A stretch of DNA of 64,000 nucleotides. It comes from Rhynchopus sp. YZ270_cl-10. Taxonomy: Eukaryota > Euglenozoa > Diplonemea > Diplonemida > Diplonemidae. A program made the translations under genes and the position numbers. Location: positions 1,674,001 to 1,738,000 of the forward strand of contig OZ037837.1 of the NCBI GenBank assembly GCA_964035575.1. Reading direction: 5' to 3'. The notes below the pieces were generated by a model, which did not search any database, was not told the DNA's origin, and was given only the letters and a program-made list of their open reading frames with translations. Positions 43,566-53,937 of this stretch are shown here, piece by piece (within the stretch, counting starts at the first letter, position 1; each line of letters starts with the position of its first letter).

Positions 43566-44936
43566 ATGGATCTGCATGTCCAGACCTTTTTCAACAAGAC
43601 GCTCCTGGTCGAGGTGGAGATGGATGACACAACTGCGGACATACGGCGGAAGGTGGCGTCTGCAGCAGAGTTGCGCGAAGACGGCTTTGACATAAGCTTT
43701 GGCGGGAAGGTGATGGCAGAAGGAGACGACACGACGCAGCTGAGTGCTGGGGACACGATTGTGCTGACGAAGAAGAAGTCGCAGAAGGACGACGCCATTG
43801 CAGCACTTCGTGACTCGGGTGAGACCAGGCTGACGACAGAGAGGTTCGAAGGTCTGACGGATCCCAACCTGGTTCGTTTGTTTCTGCAGGCGGAGGTTGT
43901 TACCGAGATACCCTCACAATGCTTGGAAAGTGGCACGTTCGAGGAACTTGATCTCAGTGGTGTGTCAGGTGTGACGACCGTAGGCGACGGCTTCTTCTCC
44001 AAATGCAGTGTGTTGACGACACTTGACCTGTCTGGGTGGGACAGTGTTACGCACGTTCACAGAGACTTTCTCTCTTCGTGCAGTTCGTTGACGACAGTTG
44101 ACCTGTCTGGGTGGAGTAATGTCACACAAATTTCTACGTGCTTCTTGTCCGACTGCAGCACATTGACCACCCTCGACCTGTCTGGGTGGGGCAGTGTGAC
44201 GACCATTCACAACCACTTCCTCAGCAACTGCAGCGCACTGACCGCTGTTGACGTGTCTGCGTTCCGCAACGTCACGTACATCGGGGAGTTCTTCTTCACC
44301 GGCTGCAGCGCGTTGACGACAGTTGATCTGTCTGCGTTGAAAGGCACCTCGGTGGTGGGCAGAGGCTTCCTCTACAGCTGCAGCGGGTTGACAGCACTTG
44401 ACTTGCATGGGTGGAGCAATGTAACGGCCATTGAGGAATTTTTCATGCTCGAGTGCAGCGCGTTGAAAACCCTTGACTTGTCTGGGTGGAGCGGTGTGGA
44501 GATGGTTGGTGAAGCCTTCTTCACCTCCAACAAAACGTTGACGACGCTGGACATGTCTGGGTGGAGCAGGGTTGCGTTGGTTCAGCACGGCTTCCTCCTC
44601 AACTGCAGCGCGTTAAAAACCCTTGACCTGCATGGCTGGAGCAATGTCACGCAGATTGGGAATTACTTCCTCACCGAGTGCAGCGCGTTGAAAACCCTTG
44701 ACCTGTCTGGGTGGAGCAGTGTCACTGATGTGCATTTTTACTTTCTCTCCAAATGCACTGCACTGAGGAAATTAAACTTGTCTGGGTGGAGCAGCGTGGA
44801 CTGGATCGGCGGCGACTTCATGAAAGACTGCGAGATACGTACGTGGGGGGTCAAAGTCACTGGATCGAGCAGCCTAGTGTCCAAAAGGGTGCAGGATGAG
44901 TGTTTCACGAACAATTGCAGATGTGTGTGCATGTGA
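43566..44936 (+). CDS. Ubiquitin-like domain + 12x leucine-rich repeat protein
   Basis: 456 residues, single exon, ATG at 43566. Residues 1 to about 73 have a ubiquitin-like beta-grasp pattern (TTADIRRKVAS helix, GGKVMAEGDD turn, SAGDTIVL final strand) but no C-terminal di-glycine exposed for conjugation, so it is an integral Ubl. A linker follows (about 74-120), then 12 repeats of about 25 residues with consensus LTTLDLSGWSxVTxIxxxFL-xCSA, an LRR type related to BspA-like/LRR_5 repeats. No signal peptide or membrane helix; cytoplasmic location likely. It shares its upstream module with the giant ART gene. A pyrimidine tract ending CAG lies about 50 bases before the ATG. Role unknown; binding through the LRR face is expected of the fold. 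Confidence 0.85.
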   Translation: MDLHVQTFFNKTLLVEVEMDDTTADIRRKVASAAELREDGFDISFGGKVMAEGDDTTQLSAGDTIVLTKKKSQKDDAIAALRDSGETRLTTERFEGLTDPNLVRLFLQAEVVTEIPSQCLESGTFEELDLSGVSGVTTVGDGFFSKCSVLTTLDLSGWDSVTHVHRDFLSSCSSLTTVDLSGWSNVTQISTCFLSDCSTLTTLDLSGWGSVTTIHNHFLSNCSALTAVDVSAFRNVTYIGEFFFTGCSALTTVDLSALKGTSVVGRGFLYSCSGLTALDLHGWSNVTAIEEFFMLECSALKTLDLSGWSGVEMVGEAFFTSNKTLTTLDMSGWSRVALVQHGFLLNCSALKTLDLHGWSNVTQIGNYFLTECSALKTLDLSGWSSVTDVHFYFLSKCTALRKLNLSGWSSVDWIGGDFMKDCEIRTWGVKVTGSSSLVSKRVQDECFTNNCRCVCM

Positions 44937-45015
44937 GCTGGGTCGTAACGTACACTGCACCCACTGTGCGTCTGCTCCAGCCAGATATTTTCTGTTCATT
45001 TGCATGAATATTTCA

Positions 45016-45300
45016 ACATTTCAACCTCTCCCCCACTTTTTCCGTTTTGCGATTTTTACTCTGTTTTAGAATCGAGTGTGTTACGATTTCTATTTTCGTT
45101 TTGCCTTTTGACATATTTTGCCTTGAGGACACCAGATCACAAAGCGTTTCTTCGCTGTTCAACACGCAAGAAGCAAAGCTTAGGTCTTGGGCCTGCAGGT
45201 GGCTCTCATAATACACAGAGAGTCCCTCACTGTCCATGGTGGATCAAATTGAGTGACATCATAGTTCCCCTCTTTCTAGTGCCAGCGTAAAACCCAACTT
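45016..45300. repeat. Direct duplication, copy 1
   Basis: About 285 bp nearly identical to 45575-45862, from CATTTCAACCTCTCCCCC through CTTAGGTCTTGGGCCTGC to CATAGTTCCCCT. Non-coding; it lies just after the Ubl-LRR gene. Confidence 0.75.
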
Positions 45301-45574
45301 CATTTTATTTTTGGCTGGCATCGTACGTCAGTCGGAGGTGCCTGCATCAACAACTACACGGTTTTTTCTATGATTACACGCAATGCTAAAAGAAAATTGA
45401 CACTTCGCGGACAGGTCGAAGTGTGTGCGTTTCACCACAACCTCTCGTTTTTGTCTTTATTGTATTTTATTGTCTTTATTGGTTCGTGGGGGTGGGGAAA
45501 CACAAAAAGGAACGGTCAGAGTGCGGTGTTTAATTCCCATTCCCTTCTCTTGTGCTGTACCGTACTTCAGGACA

Positions 45575-45862
45575 ACATTTCAACCTCTCCCCCACTTTTT
45601 CCGTTTCCTATTTTAGAATCAACAGAGTGGGTACGTTACGATTTCTATTTCGTTTTGCCTTTTGACATATTTTGCCTTGAGGACACCAGATCACAAAGCG
45701 TTTCTTCGCTGTTCAACACGCAAGAAGCAAAGCTTAGGTCTTGGGCCTGCAGGTGGCTCTCATAATACACAGAGAGTCCCTCACTGTCCATGGTGGATCA
45801 AATTGAGTGACATCATAGTTCCCCTGATTCTAGTCCTCGCACAAAACCCAACCCAACTTCAT
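45575..45862. repeat. Direct duplication, copy 2
   Basis: Second copy of 45016-45300, with a few short indels. It leads directly into the truncated gene copy at 45872. Confidence 0.75.
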
Positions 45863-45871
45863 TTTTCTCAT

Positions 45872-46308
45872 GCCCTTTGTGCTGTGATTTTGTGCTCCAC
45901 CTCTCAACCGTACTTGAAGGTTTCAACCCTGGTATAGAAATACCCCCTCACCCACACAGTTGGGGCCATATTCTGCGCAAGAATTACCCCTATTATGGTG
46001 CTGTACGGTCGGGGTTTCACAACTTGTCACATAATTAGTCATCAAACCGCGAACGCACCCTGCAAGACCGTGCCGAAGAAGGCCTCGTCGACGTCGCTGC
46101 CGCCGTCGACGCACTCCGCTCCTCCGTTCTCACAAGCAGCGCGCACCGCGAGCCCGCCCTCCTCGACATCGACCCCTCCGAGGTCCGCGACGGCCTTGGC
46201 GGCGAGGTCGACCGTCTCCACGTCATCATCCGCTACATTGAGCACATTGGGTCCATCCACGACAGCACCACTGCGCTCTCCACTGTCTCCCACCTCGAAC
46301 AAAAGCTC
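45872..46308 (+). pseudogene. Deletion-derived copy of the coiled-coil/PDZ gene
   Basis: Bases 45872-46038 copy the upstream region of the 58336 gene (58155-58332). They are followed at once by 46046-46308, which copies the gene's interior 59129-59391 over 263 bp with no indel and one mismatch that I see. The start codon and about 0.8 kb of coding sequence are missing, and the in-frame triplet before the fused segment is a stop (TAG). The near identity points to a very recent duplication followed by, or accompanied by, an internal deletion. Confidence 0.85.
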
Positions 46309-46495
46309 ACTCCCCTTCTCAATGTTCTCCTACTTCTGGTGAATAAAAAAAAGGGAGACTTCCTTACAAAAACGGAAAATGCTGAACACTTCTCACCTCC
46401 CCTTTCTTCACTCACACCACACACCTGAATAGGCAGCTGATTACACATCCCCACCCTTTCTCTTCTGCGTCTATATCCAAAAGAGGTGTCTTGTT

Positions 46496-48082
46496 ATGTT
46501 GAAGGGTTTTTCTATGCGATTTGTGCGCGACAGAAGGATGATTCGGTTCGGTCGACGCTGGAACACCACACATGTGGCGAGTGAAGTGCCTGCAGCACAT
46601 CTTTACACAGATGAGAACGGGATGACTGCGTTGCACTGGGAGGTACAGGAATATAGTCCTGATCTGGTCAAGTTTCAGGCACTCATAGATAGAGGGGCAG
46701 ACATCGAGGCAAAGGACGACAGGGGTCGTACGCCTCTGCTCGAGGCTAGTTCTGAAGGCAACCTCAGCATTGTGAAGATGTTGATCAAAGCAGGTGCAGA
46801 TGTGTGTGCCACAGATGAAAACAAAGACTCGTGTCTTACCATTGCGGCTGATGCCCATCAAAGAAATTATGGACACGACGAGACTGTGCACTATCTTGCG
46901 GGCTTGCCAGAGGTGGATGTGAATCACAAACCAAGGAACAAGCGCACTGCGTTGTACCGTGCACTGATGAAAGGAGACTCTCGAATGATAGATGCGCTCA
47001 TTGATGCAGGGGCAGACGTCGAGGCAAAGCCCATCTGGGGTCTTCCGCCTCTGCTCGATGCTAGTTCTGATGGCAACCTCAGTATTGTGGAGACGTTGGT
47101 CGAAGCAGGTGCGTCAGTACGTGCCAGAGACAACGAGAAACATACACCTCTTACCATTGCAGCACAGTATGGACACACCGATACTGTGCGCTATCTTGTG
47201 GGCTTGAAGGATGTGGACGTGAATCACACAGCTCATGAAAACGAGACTGCGTTGCACAGTGCGGCGACCGAAGGACACTCTGATATGGTGCAGGTGCTCA
47301 TTGATGCAGGGGCAGACATCGAGGCAAAGGACGACATGGGATGTTCTGCCCTGCTCAAGGCTGCGGCTAGTTGTAAAGACAAGCTCAGCATTGTGAAGAT
47401 GTTGGTCGAAGCAGGTGCGTCAGTGCGTGTCATCAACGACAACGAAGACTCGTGTCTTACCCTTGCAGCACAGCATGGACACACCGAGACTGTGCGCTAT
47501 CTTGTGGGCTTGCCTGAGGTGGACATCGAGGCAAGGAATGCTCATGCTCGTCCTCTGTTCCTGGCCAGCGAGAACGGGAATACCGCAATTGTGAAGACGT
47601 TGGTCAAAGCAGGTGCGAAAGTGTGTGTCACAGACAACGAAGGTCGCACGTGTCTTGACATTGCGGCTGGTAATGGACACACCAAGACTGTGCGCTATCT
47701 TGCGGGCTTGCAGGAAGTGGACGTGAAGAACGTACATCATCAACACTTCACTGCGTTGCACAGGGCGGTGAGCAAAGGACATGTCGATGTGGTGCAGGTT
47801 CTCATTGATGCAGGGGCAGACGTCGAGGCAAAGGACCGGATGGGACGTTCGCCTCTGCACTGGGCTTGTGAGGAAGGAAGGTTAGCAATTGTGAAGATGT
47901 TGGTCAAAGCAGGTGCGGAGGTGTGTGCCACAGACAACGAAGGTGACACGTGTTTTACCACAGCGGAAAAGAATGGACACACCAAGACTGTGTGCTATCT
48001 TATGCGAAGGGTCGTATTATTAACCTTAAAAACTCTTCTTTTTGTTTTTCTTCTTTTTTCCACCAACGTGTGTCCGAGATGA
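46496..48082 (+). CDS. Ankyrin-repeat protein
   Basis: 528 residues from ATG at 46496. After a basic N-terminus (about 1-35) nearly the whole protein is ankyrin repeats (about 13), with motifs such as DxxGRTPLLEASSEGNLSIVK, AGADVxAxD and NGHTxTVxYL. It alternates a longer unit and a VRYLxGLxEVDVNH unit, which suggests growth by duplication of repeat pairs. No enzymatic domain. Its last 25 residues (from about 48008) are hydrophobic, pyrimidine-encoded and unlike ankyrin; they may be read-through into an intron, since a VDLNH motif resembling the repeats lies just downstream at about 48090. Ankyrin proteins bind other proteins; partner unknown. Confidence 0.8.
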   Translation: MLKGFSMRFVRDRRMIRFGRRWNTTHVASEVPAAHLYTDENGMTALHWEVQEYSPDLVKFQALIDRGADIEAKDDRGRTPLLEASSEGNLSIVKMLIKAGADVCATDENKDSCLTIAADAHQRNYGHDETVHYLAGLPEVDVNHKPRNKRTALYRALMKGDSRMIDALIDAGADVEAKPIWGLPPLLDASSDGNLSIVETLVEAGASVRARDNEKHTPLTIAAQYGHTDTVRYLVGLKDVDVNHTAHENETALHSAATEGHSDMVQVLIDAGADIEAKDDMGCSALLKAAASCKDKLSIVKMLVEAGASVRVINDNEDSCLTLAAQHGHTETVRYLVGLPEVDIEARNAHARPLFLASENGNTAIVKTLVKAGAKVCVTDNEGRTCLDIAAGNGHTKTVRYLAGLQEVDVKNVHHQHFTALHRAVSKGHVDVVQVLIDAGADVEAKDRMGRSPLHWACEEGRLAIVKMLVKAGAEVCATDNEGDTCFTTAEKNGHTKTVCYLMRRVVLLTLKTLLFVFLLFSTNVCPR

Positions 48083-48191
48083 CTGCAATGGTTGACCTGA
48101 ATCATTGTTTCTTTACCAGTAGAGCTCATCCTTGGGTGCACTATATTCTTTGCAAACGAAGGGCAGTGTATGACATAACGTTGCAGAAGAT

Positions 48192-48437
48192 GTGAAAGTG
48201 TGTGAATTGAAAGAATACGAATCCAATTTGAATTTCTTGGAAGTGACCCCACCACGTTTCCGCAATTGTGTGCGAAGGTGCAAAGACGTGTGTGAAGATA
48301 CCCAAAAGGGAAAGCGGTGTGAGGTGAACGGTATGGCCCAGGAATGGAGTCACATCATCTCCTCCTCGCCCACGAAGCGAACACTAAGAAAAGTAATGGA
48401 AATTGCGATGATGAAACGCACTGTCCGTGCGACGTAA
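48192..48437 (+). CDS. Possible 3' exon or decayed ankyrin unit
   Basis: This frame of about 80 codons ends at TAA and reads as Cys- and Lys-rich protein (CVRRCKDVCEDTQKGKRC). The part around KDVCEDTQKGKRCEVN can be matched loosely to the EVCATDNEGDTC step of the ankyrin repeats in the gene just upstream. No clear splice sites join it to 46496-48082, so it could be a decayed extension of that gene. Confidence 0.25.
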   Translation: MKVCELKEYESNLNFLEVTPPRFRNCVRRCKDVCEDTQKGKRCEVNGMAQEWSHIISSSPTKRTLRKVMEIAMMKRTVRAT

Positions 48438-50028
48438 CAGGGAAAGTGTCATGTTACCCAAGTGACAAGCAAGAAGACGCCCCGGACATTTACTGGGGCG
48501 TTCCAGTCTGTAAAATGGTAACAATACTAACATGCTAAGTAACATGCTTTTGCATCAAATGCAGGTAAAAAAAATATGCAAAAAGCCATGTTATTCAGGA
48601 TGTTTCGTGGCCTCACCGTGCGGACAGTGATTCAACCCCCACCACACCCCATCCCATTCTCCTTTGTTTCGACATTGGGTTTGTGCCCAACGCCAACCAC
48701 ACTTTGTTTTCCCCACCCACACCCCACAAATAGCCCTGGCTACTTCTGATGAACGCAGTCACAGGGCTGAGTCCTGGTCAAGCAACAGACCACCGAAACC
48801 AGACATTACACCCTTTCCTGGTGGGAGACCCGAGCAAGGAACGGAACTATGTCCACGGGGACTTGCCACACCACATTGAAGTCCTGATGGACTCACTCTG
48901 GATGTAATACATGGCTAGAGCGCTTCCTTGTAGTCCTGATGGACTCAGTCTGGAAGCGGTATCGGGGAACGGGGTCTTTCGGAAGGTGAAGACTGATTTT
49001 ATAGGTCACAGGAATGATCACAGGCTGTTACAGCATTTTTGTTGATCTGTCCTGCACTGAACGTCTTTGTACTTTTGTCTGCTTTGATTTGAAACTCTGC
49101 GAATCTATTAGTTGTTGAGTTTCTCCTCTTTTCTTTACTTTAGAAGTACCCCAAAAGGTGACGCAACACAGAGAGGCTTAGGTTCATCTCATAAACCTTG
49201 TTCTTCGGTGCAACTGTCACGAGAGGGTTTTTGCATTTCTTGTTTCATTTGTTTACACAGCCAGCTGGATGCTGTGCGATTCCGATTGTGATCAAGGTGA
49301 CGAAGCACACGAGAGGCTTAGGTTCATCTTATAAACGTTTCTTGTTTTGTGCCCTCCACTTGAACCCGGTAATTGTATTTTTTTGAGACTTTTTTTTTGA
49401 GAAAATCGCCAGGATGCTATGGTGGTTTCGAAAAATCGCGCGGAGTTTTCCACAGCACACCCAGTTTTCTTTCTTAGCAATTAGTTGTTCTTGTTGTTGT
49501 TGTTTTCCACACGGTTTTCCACCAACGGTATTAAAGACCTTGTAGCCCCCCTCTATGGTTCCCATTTTCACGTCCACAAGAGACCCTGGCCGCGTGCGAA
49601 CAGCACACCACACCGTACCGCACACTTTTGAACGCCGCCACATTTGTATTAGGCAGGACCTATGGGAATTCATTTTGAACCTTTCTAATCCGCCACGCAG
49701 GTGGGTGTGGCTGAAAGATACGAAGTACCAACTGAAATACTTTCCAACCATTTTATTTTTGTCAAAAATGGCAAAATCGTCTCCTCTCTCCCCCTCTTCT
49801 GACACCATGCACCACCCCCAAAACCCCTCACTCCAGGAACGGGACACACCAACCTACACCTCCTTGCTGTCCTTTTTCCCTACGTTGCCTTTTTCTTATA
49901 GACGTAGCCACAGCGCACCCTTAACAGCGTCAGGGTTTGTGAAGGGAAATATCCCTTAGCCGCGTTTTTCTTTTCCCTGGACGCCCTCCCGGCGGCCTTT
50001 TTCCTTTGTATTCTTTTAAGACTCTACG
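48438..50028. other. Intergenic region with short repeats
   Basis: No supported gene. GTCCTGATGGACTCA followed by TCTGGA occurs twice (about 48882 and 48933). Two GAGAGGCTTAGGTTCATCT copies lie at 49158 and 49296. About 49400-49515 is an inverted copy of about 17311-17430. A frame at 49555-49959 has no recognisable features. Just before 50029 a pyrimidine tract ends TTTTAAG, eight bases ahead of the ATG. Confidence 0.4.
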
Positions 50029-53000
50029 ATGTCGCAGGGCTGGAGAGTGTTGGCGTTGTTTGTGTTGGCCTTTAGCCAGGCTGTGGGGGTGAGCCCAAGC
50101 ATTCTGGTGTACACAGTGCAAGAGGGTGTCCCTGTGGATGTGTCAGGCAAAGCGTACACACAGTTTTATCAGACGGAAGCGCCGTCGCCGCCGTCAACTC
50201 TAGCGGGCTGCGAGGCGGTGGCGTTTGGTTCGATAGGCGCACAGATTGCCTCTGCAGGCATCCAGGCAGTGGGCCTCTCAGACGGTGCCTGTGTGTTGTA
50301 CCTGGACCATAGTCCACAGGGCCCGGTTCAAGTCAACGGGTGGTCGCTTTCTACTGGGGACGGGACCGGGCCCGTAGAGGGGGTGGGTGCAGGTGTGGGT
50401 GAGGTTATCTATGGCGAGTCGTGCTTTAACAGCAGTGTGCCGCAGTGCGTGATGCCAGTGGCCGGGGCAGTCAGCTCGTTGTTGCCAGGCATCTTCGGGG
50501 CGATTCCGGAATGTGGTGTCTCGAGGGTGGACTCATTTATAATACACAACGCCATGCAGGACAAAACCTGTCTTTTGTTTGCAATGGAGTACGCCCGCCG
50601 CCTGCGCCACTCTGCAGTCGAAGTTGTCGCTTTCGCGAATGGGCGTTCTGCTACGTACGGCGGGGCATACCTCTGTCAGGTCTTCGTCGTCCCAGCGGAT
50701 CTCTCCGTTCGGGACCAGCTCGCCACCGACAGAGTGCCGAATCTCACCTTCCAGTTTGCCGAGCCGATTCTCGGCACAACCATCACCTCAGTAACAAAAA
50801 CAATACAGTCTGCGCAATCCAGTGGAAAGTTCAGGGACATACTAATGCCGCAGTCGCAGCCGGGTAGTGGCTACACCCTCACCGCATACAACGGGACTCA
50901 CTGCCTGTACCCGAAGAACGGTGTCCCGGACTGCACACTGCCCGCCGACAAGGACACTGAGGCCGTCTCGAGCAAGAGGACCGCGGACCAGGGAGAGTTC
51001 GTGCACACCCCAGGGCGGTGTGTGTCGGACGAATACGAGTATTATTCGTACCTTTCGTATCCATACATCAACACAACTGAGGAGTGCGTGGCGCAGGCCA
51101 TGGAGGTTGCGGCAGCCACCTATGGGGCAGAGGCTTCTTCTGTACAGCTTGTCATCGTGGACACTATGCGGGTGGTGGGTGTGGAGATGTACAGCCACGA
51201 CGACACAGCGGAGTGCCTGGTCCTGATTGCCAACGCGACGCTTGGCACATACGAAGGCGTTGCGGTCAGCAGGTTTTGGAAGGGCACCTCTGTGCCGCAT
51301 GCGTCGTATGGGACGGCCGCAAGCGCGTACACATGCGTGTTTGGGGTGATGTGTTTTGAGCCGTATCTCTGGCCAAGCATAACGGACCCTTTGCCGTGCA
51401 CGTTGCCTGAAAAGGCTTCGCAGCCAACACTCCTCAGCGTTGTTCCCGTGCAAGAACCTGTGCCCGAAGGCAGCACAGACGCCCCTCCGACAGACGTGCC
51501 CCCGACATCTGCGCCGCCCACCCCAGCACCGCCCACAGCAGTCCCCACCCATGCACCACCCACGCCCAGCCCGCCCACCAGAGCACCCTCCGCCGCACCC
51601 GACACCGCAGCACCACCCACGCCTGCGCCCGACACAGCAACACCACCCACAGAGACACCCCCGACAGCAGCACCACCCACACCTGCGCCGTTGACACTGC
51701 AGCCTGCGGTTGCTGTCACCGAGCTGGTTGACACTGCGTGCAGCTGCACGGACTCGGTACACGGTGCGTTTCAATGGTTCTGCGCACCTGTGAACAGCAC
51801 CAACGGGAGGGAGATGTGCTACGGGGTGAACGCACGCAATATATGCGAGTTTGGGTATATGAAGTGTGTGAACCCTAATGTGACGGAGCCGGCTCCCATG
51901 CCTGTGGAGAGCCCTGGGGAGCGATGTGGGTGCACGGGGTATGCGGCAACCCCTCCGGCACAGACGACGGACGAGGTGCTGTGCAAGTCGTATGGGGAGG
52001 GGATGTGCATGCTGCCGTTCGAGAATGGCACCTGCGAGGATGCATCGTCGTACAGCGTGTGCACCAACGAGCTCGTCGTGCGCGTCACGCTCTCCGCCGC
52101 AGAGAGCATCCTCCTCAACTCCATCGCCACCGCCCTCGCCTCTCTCTTCGGCTGCGACAACGACGCCATCCAGGTCCTCACAAGCTGTCCACGCGGTGCA
52201 TGCCCAAACGGACACTGCGCAGCAAGTCTCCGCGATAGAAAGGCTGACGGCTGCCTCTCTTTCACAAGCATCGGGCAGACGGACCTTGCCGCCAACCACA
52301 CCCCCACACCCCTACCTGGAGGCACAACACAGACGGCCCATTTGTATTATGTATGTTCCCTATTAAGCCTAGCCTTTCAGCACAAAGGGTGGTACGACAC
52401 CTAGAGGTGTCCACACGGTGCCAACTTCACTTTTTGTGTTTCTTCTCAACACACTCACGACAGCTCGACTTCGACGTGCTCATGGAGGAGCCAAGACGCA
52501 GTGCCGCCATTGCAAGGTTCTTCGACGTCATTCATGTATGCTCCCCTGCCCTCCCCACCCCATCCACCCCACCCACAGAACCCCTTTGACAACACGAAGT
52601 TCAACCTCTCCGACGCTGCTGTAGAAGATCGTGAGATGTTGCAGGCACAGTTTGTTGCAATGGTGTTGCCGCCTATTGTACGGTCCTTGCAGTTCCCGGG
52701 GCGGGTGTACAACCACAACGGCGATGACGCGTGGTGGTGGGATGGGAACATCTGGTGGGTCACTGTGGTGTGCAGCATCACACTCCTGGTGGGGGCGGGT
52801 GTCGTGGCGAAGCGGGTGCACTTCAGTGATATGGTCGACTCCTTAGCGTCTCGTGTCTCAAGCACGCGTCCCAAGCTGAAACGTGGTATGGAAGGCGCTA
52901 CCCGTTCACACACAGGCAAACGCGGCAAACGTCGCCGCCATGAATCCGAAATGAGTGTTGATGAAGAGGAGTTCAGCGTCGACGCAGTTCCCTACACCCA

Positions 53001-53121
53001 AATGGAAACGTTCACATTCACACCCGTCAAAAAGCAAATGGCCACCCTCATCCAACCCCGCCAGACAGGCGCAAGCTCTTCCGGCAGCAGTACAAGTAGC
53101 GAGCCTGAAGTGGCAATCTAA
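50029..53121 (+). CDS. Secreted/type I membrane protein with Pro/Thr-rich stalk, three exons
   Basis: Exons 50029-52350, 52464-52535 and 52579-53121, about 978 residues; both introns are phase 0 with GTATG donors and CAG acceptors. Residues 1 to about 20 form a signal peptide (VLALFVLAF core). The extracellular part has many cysteines and NxT/NxS sites. Residues about 482-565 are a mucin-like stalk of APPTPAPPT-type repeats, then a second Cys-rich part (CSCTD, CGCTG). Exon 3 encodes one membrane helix (about 855-877, IWWVTVVCSITLLVGAGVV), then a basic cytoplasmic tail (KRGKRRRHE) with acidic and Ser-rich ends. No enzyme motif. A cell-surface receptor, adhesin or coat protein is the likely class; specific role unknown. 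Confidence 0.8.
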
Positions 53122-53937
53122 AAAAAAGACAGGGATGGCCAGATTGTCAAAAAAATACTAAATTGTCTAAATGCATTTTTGTGGAGGCGGGAGAGAGTCG
53201 CTTGTGTCGTATGCTGGATGATTCAGTTCACCACGGTAACACTATGGGGTATTAAGTGGGGTTGGGAGGGGAGGTGTGGCGGTGTTCCCGCCATTTCTTT
53301 TGGCGTTTTTTTTTAAAGCCCTTTCGGCAGGGCCTTCAACGTGTCGAAGTTAAGCCTTAACTTCGACAACTTTTTTATTTTGGTTTTTTTTTTCGAGCTG
53401 TTCGGATCGTCGTTATTCGTAAAGCTCCCTGCTCTCTCTTCTTCTACGACTCACTGGTTTATTTTTTGCATTCATTTAAAGAGTGGCATCGAGTCTGTCG
53501 CGGTGCATAAATAGCTTACATTTCCTTCAAACGTGACTAAGCACGAGAGGCTTAGGTTCATTTGATAAACTTTTCTTTTTTTTTTAATATCGTTTGCACC
53601 TTGAAAACCTGGAAATACATCTTGAAGTCTGCAAAAGAGAATATATTTTTTTTGCAGTGCCTGCGTCCCGCCCCGGATTGCGTCCCACCTGTTTCAACCC
53701 TACTTTCTAATTTCCTCCAAACGGTGTAGTCTCCCCCCTTCCTTAGATGCCCTCCCCCTCCACCCTTACCTTCCTCAACGACATTTTTGTTTTTCATTGT
53801 TTTTCAGTTGGCACAGCGACGCATAAGTCCATTTGGCACTGTTGTTGAACCCCAAGTTCAAACTGAACTGCTATCCCAGCGTAGATGGCAGCAGACGTGT
53901 ACACCACGCCTGAAACCGGTAATTTTATTATTCATTT
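53122..53937. other. 3' flank and intergenic region
   Basis: No gene. It holds the palindrome at 53343-53367, a GAGAGGCTTAGGTTCATTT copy at 53533, and a motif at 53805-53870 (GTTGGCACAGC then TTGTTGAACCC) that is repeated at 55308-55375 on the other side of the transposon. Confidence 0.4.
53343..53367. repeat. Perfect 12-bp-stem palindrome after the membrane-protein gene
   Basis: GTCGAAGTTAAG and its complement are separated by a single C, followed by a T run; a smaller GCCCT-AGGGC stem precedes it. It lies about 220 bp after the stop codon. A 3'-end processing or termination role is possible but unsupported. Confidence 0.4.

Noticed and set aside
46042-46390. Independent small coding gene of about 110 codons
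   Set aside because: It is an indel-free fragment of the 58336 gene with an in-frame TAG just before it and no ATG, so a truncated copy.
50842-52299. 485-codon minus-strand frame
   Set aside because: Antisense of the surface-protein exon; low-complexity Gly/Cys/Trp translation of the Pro/Thr stalk.
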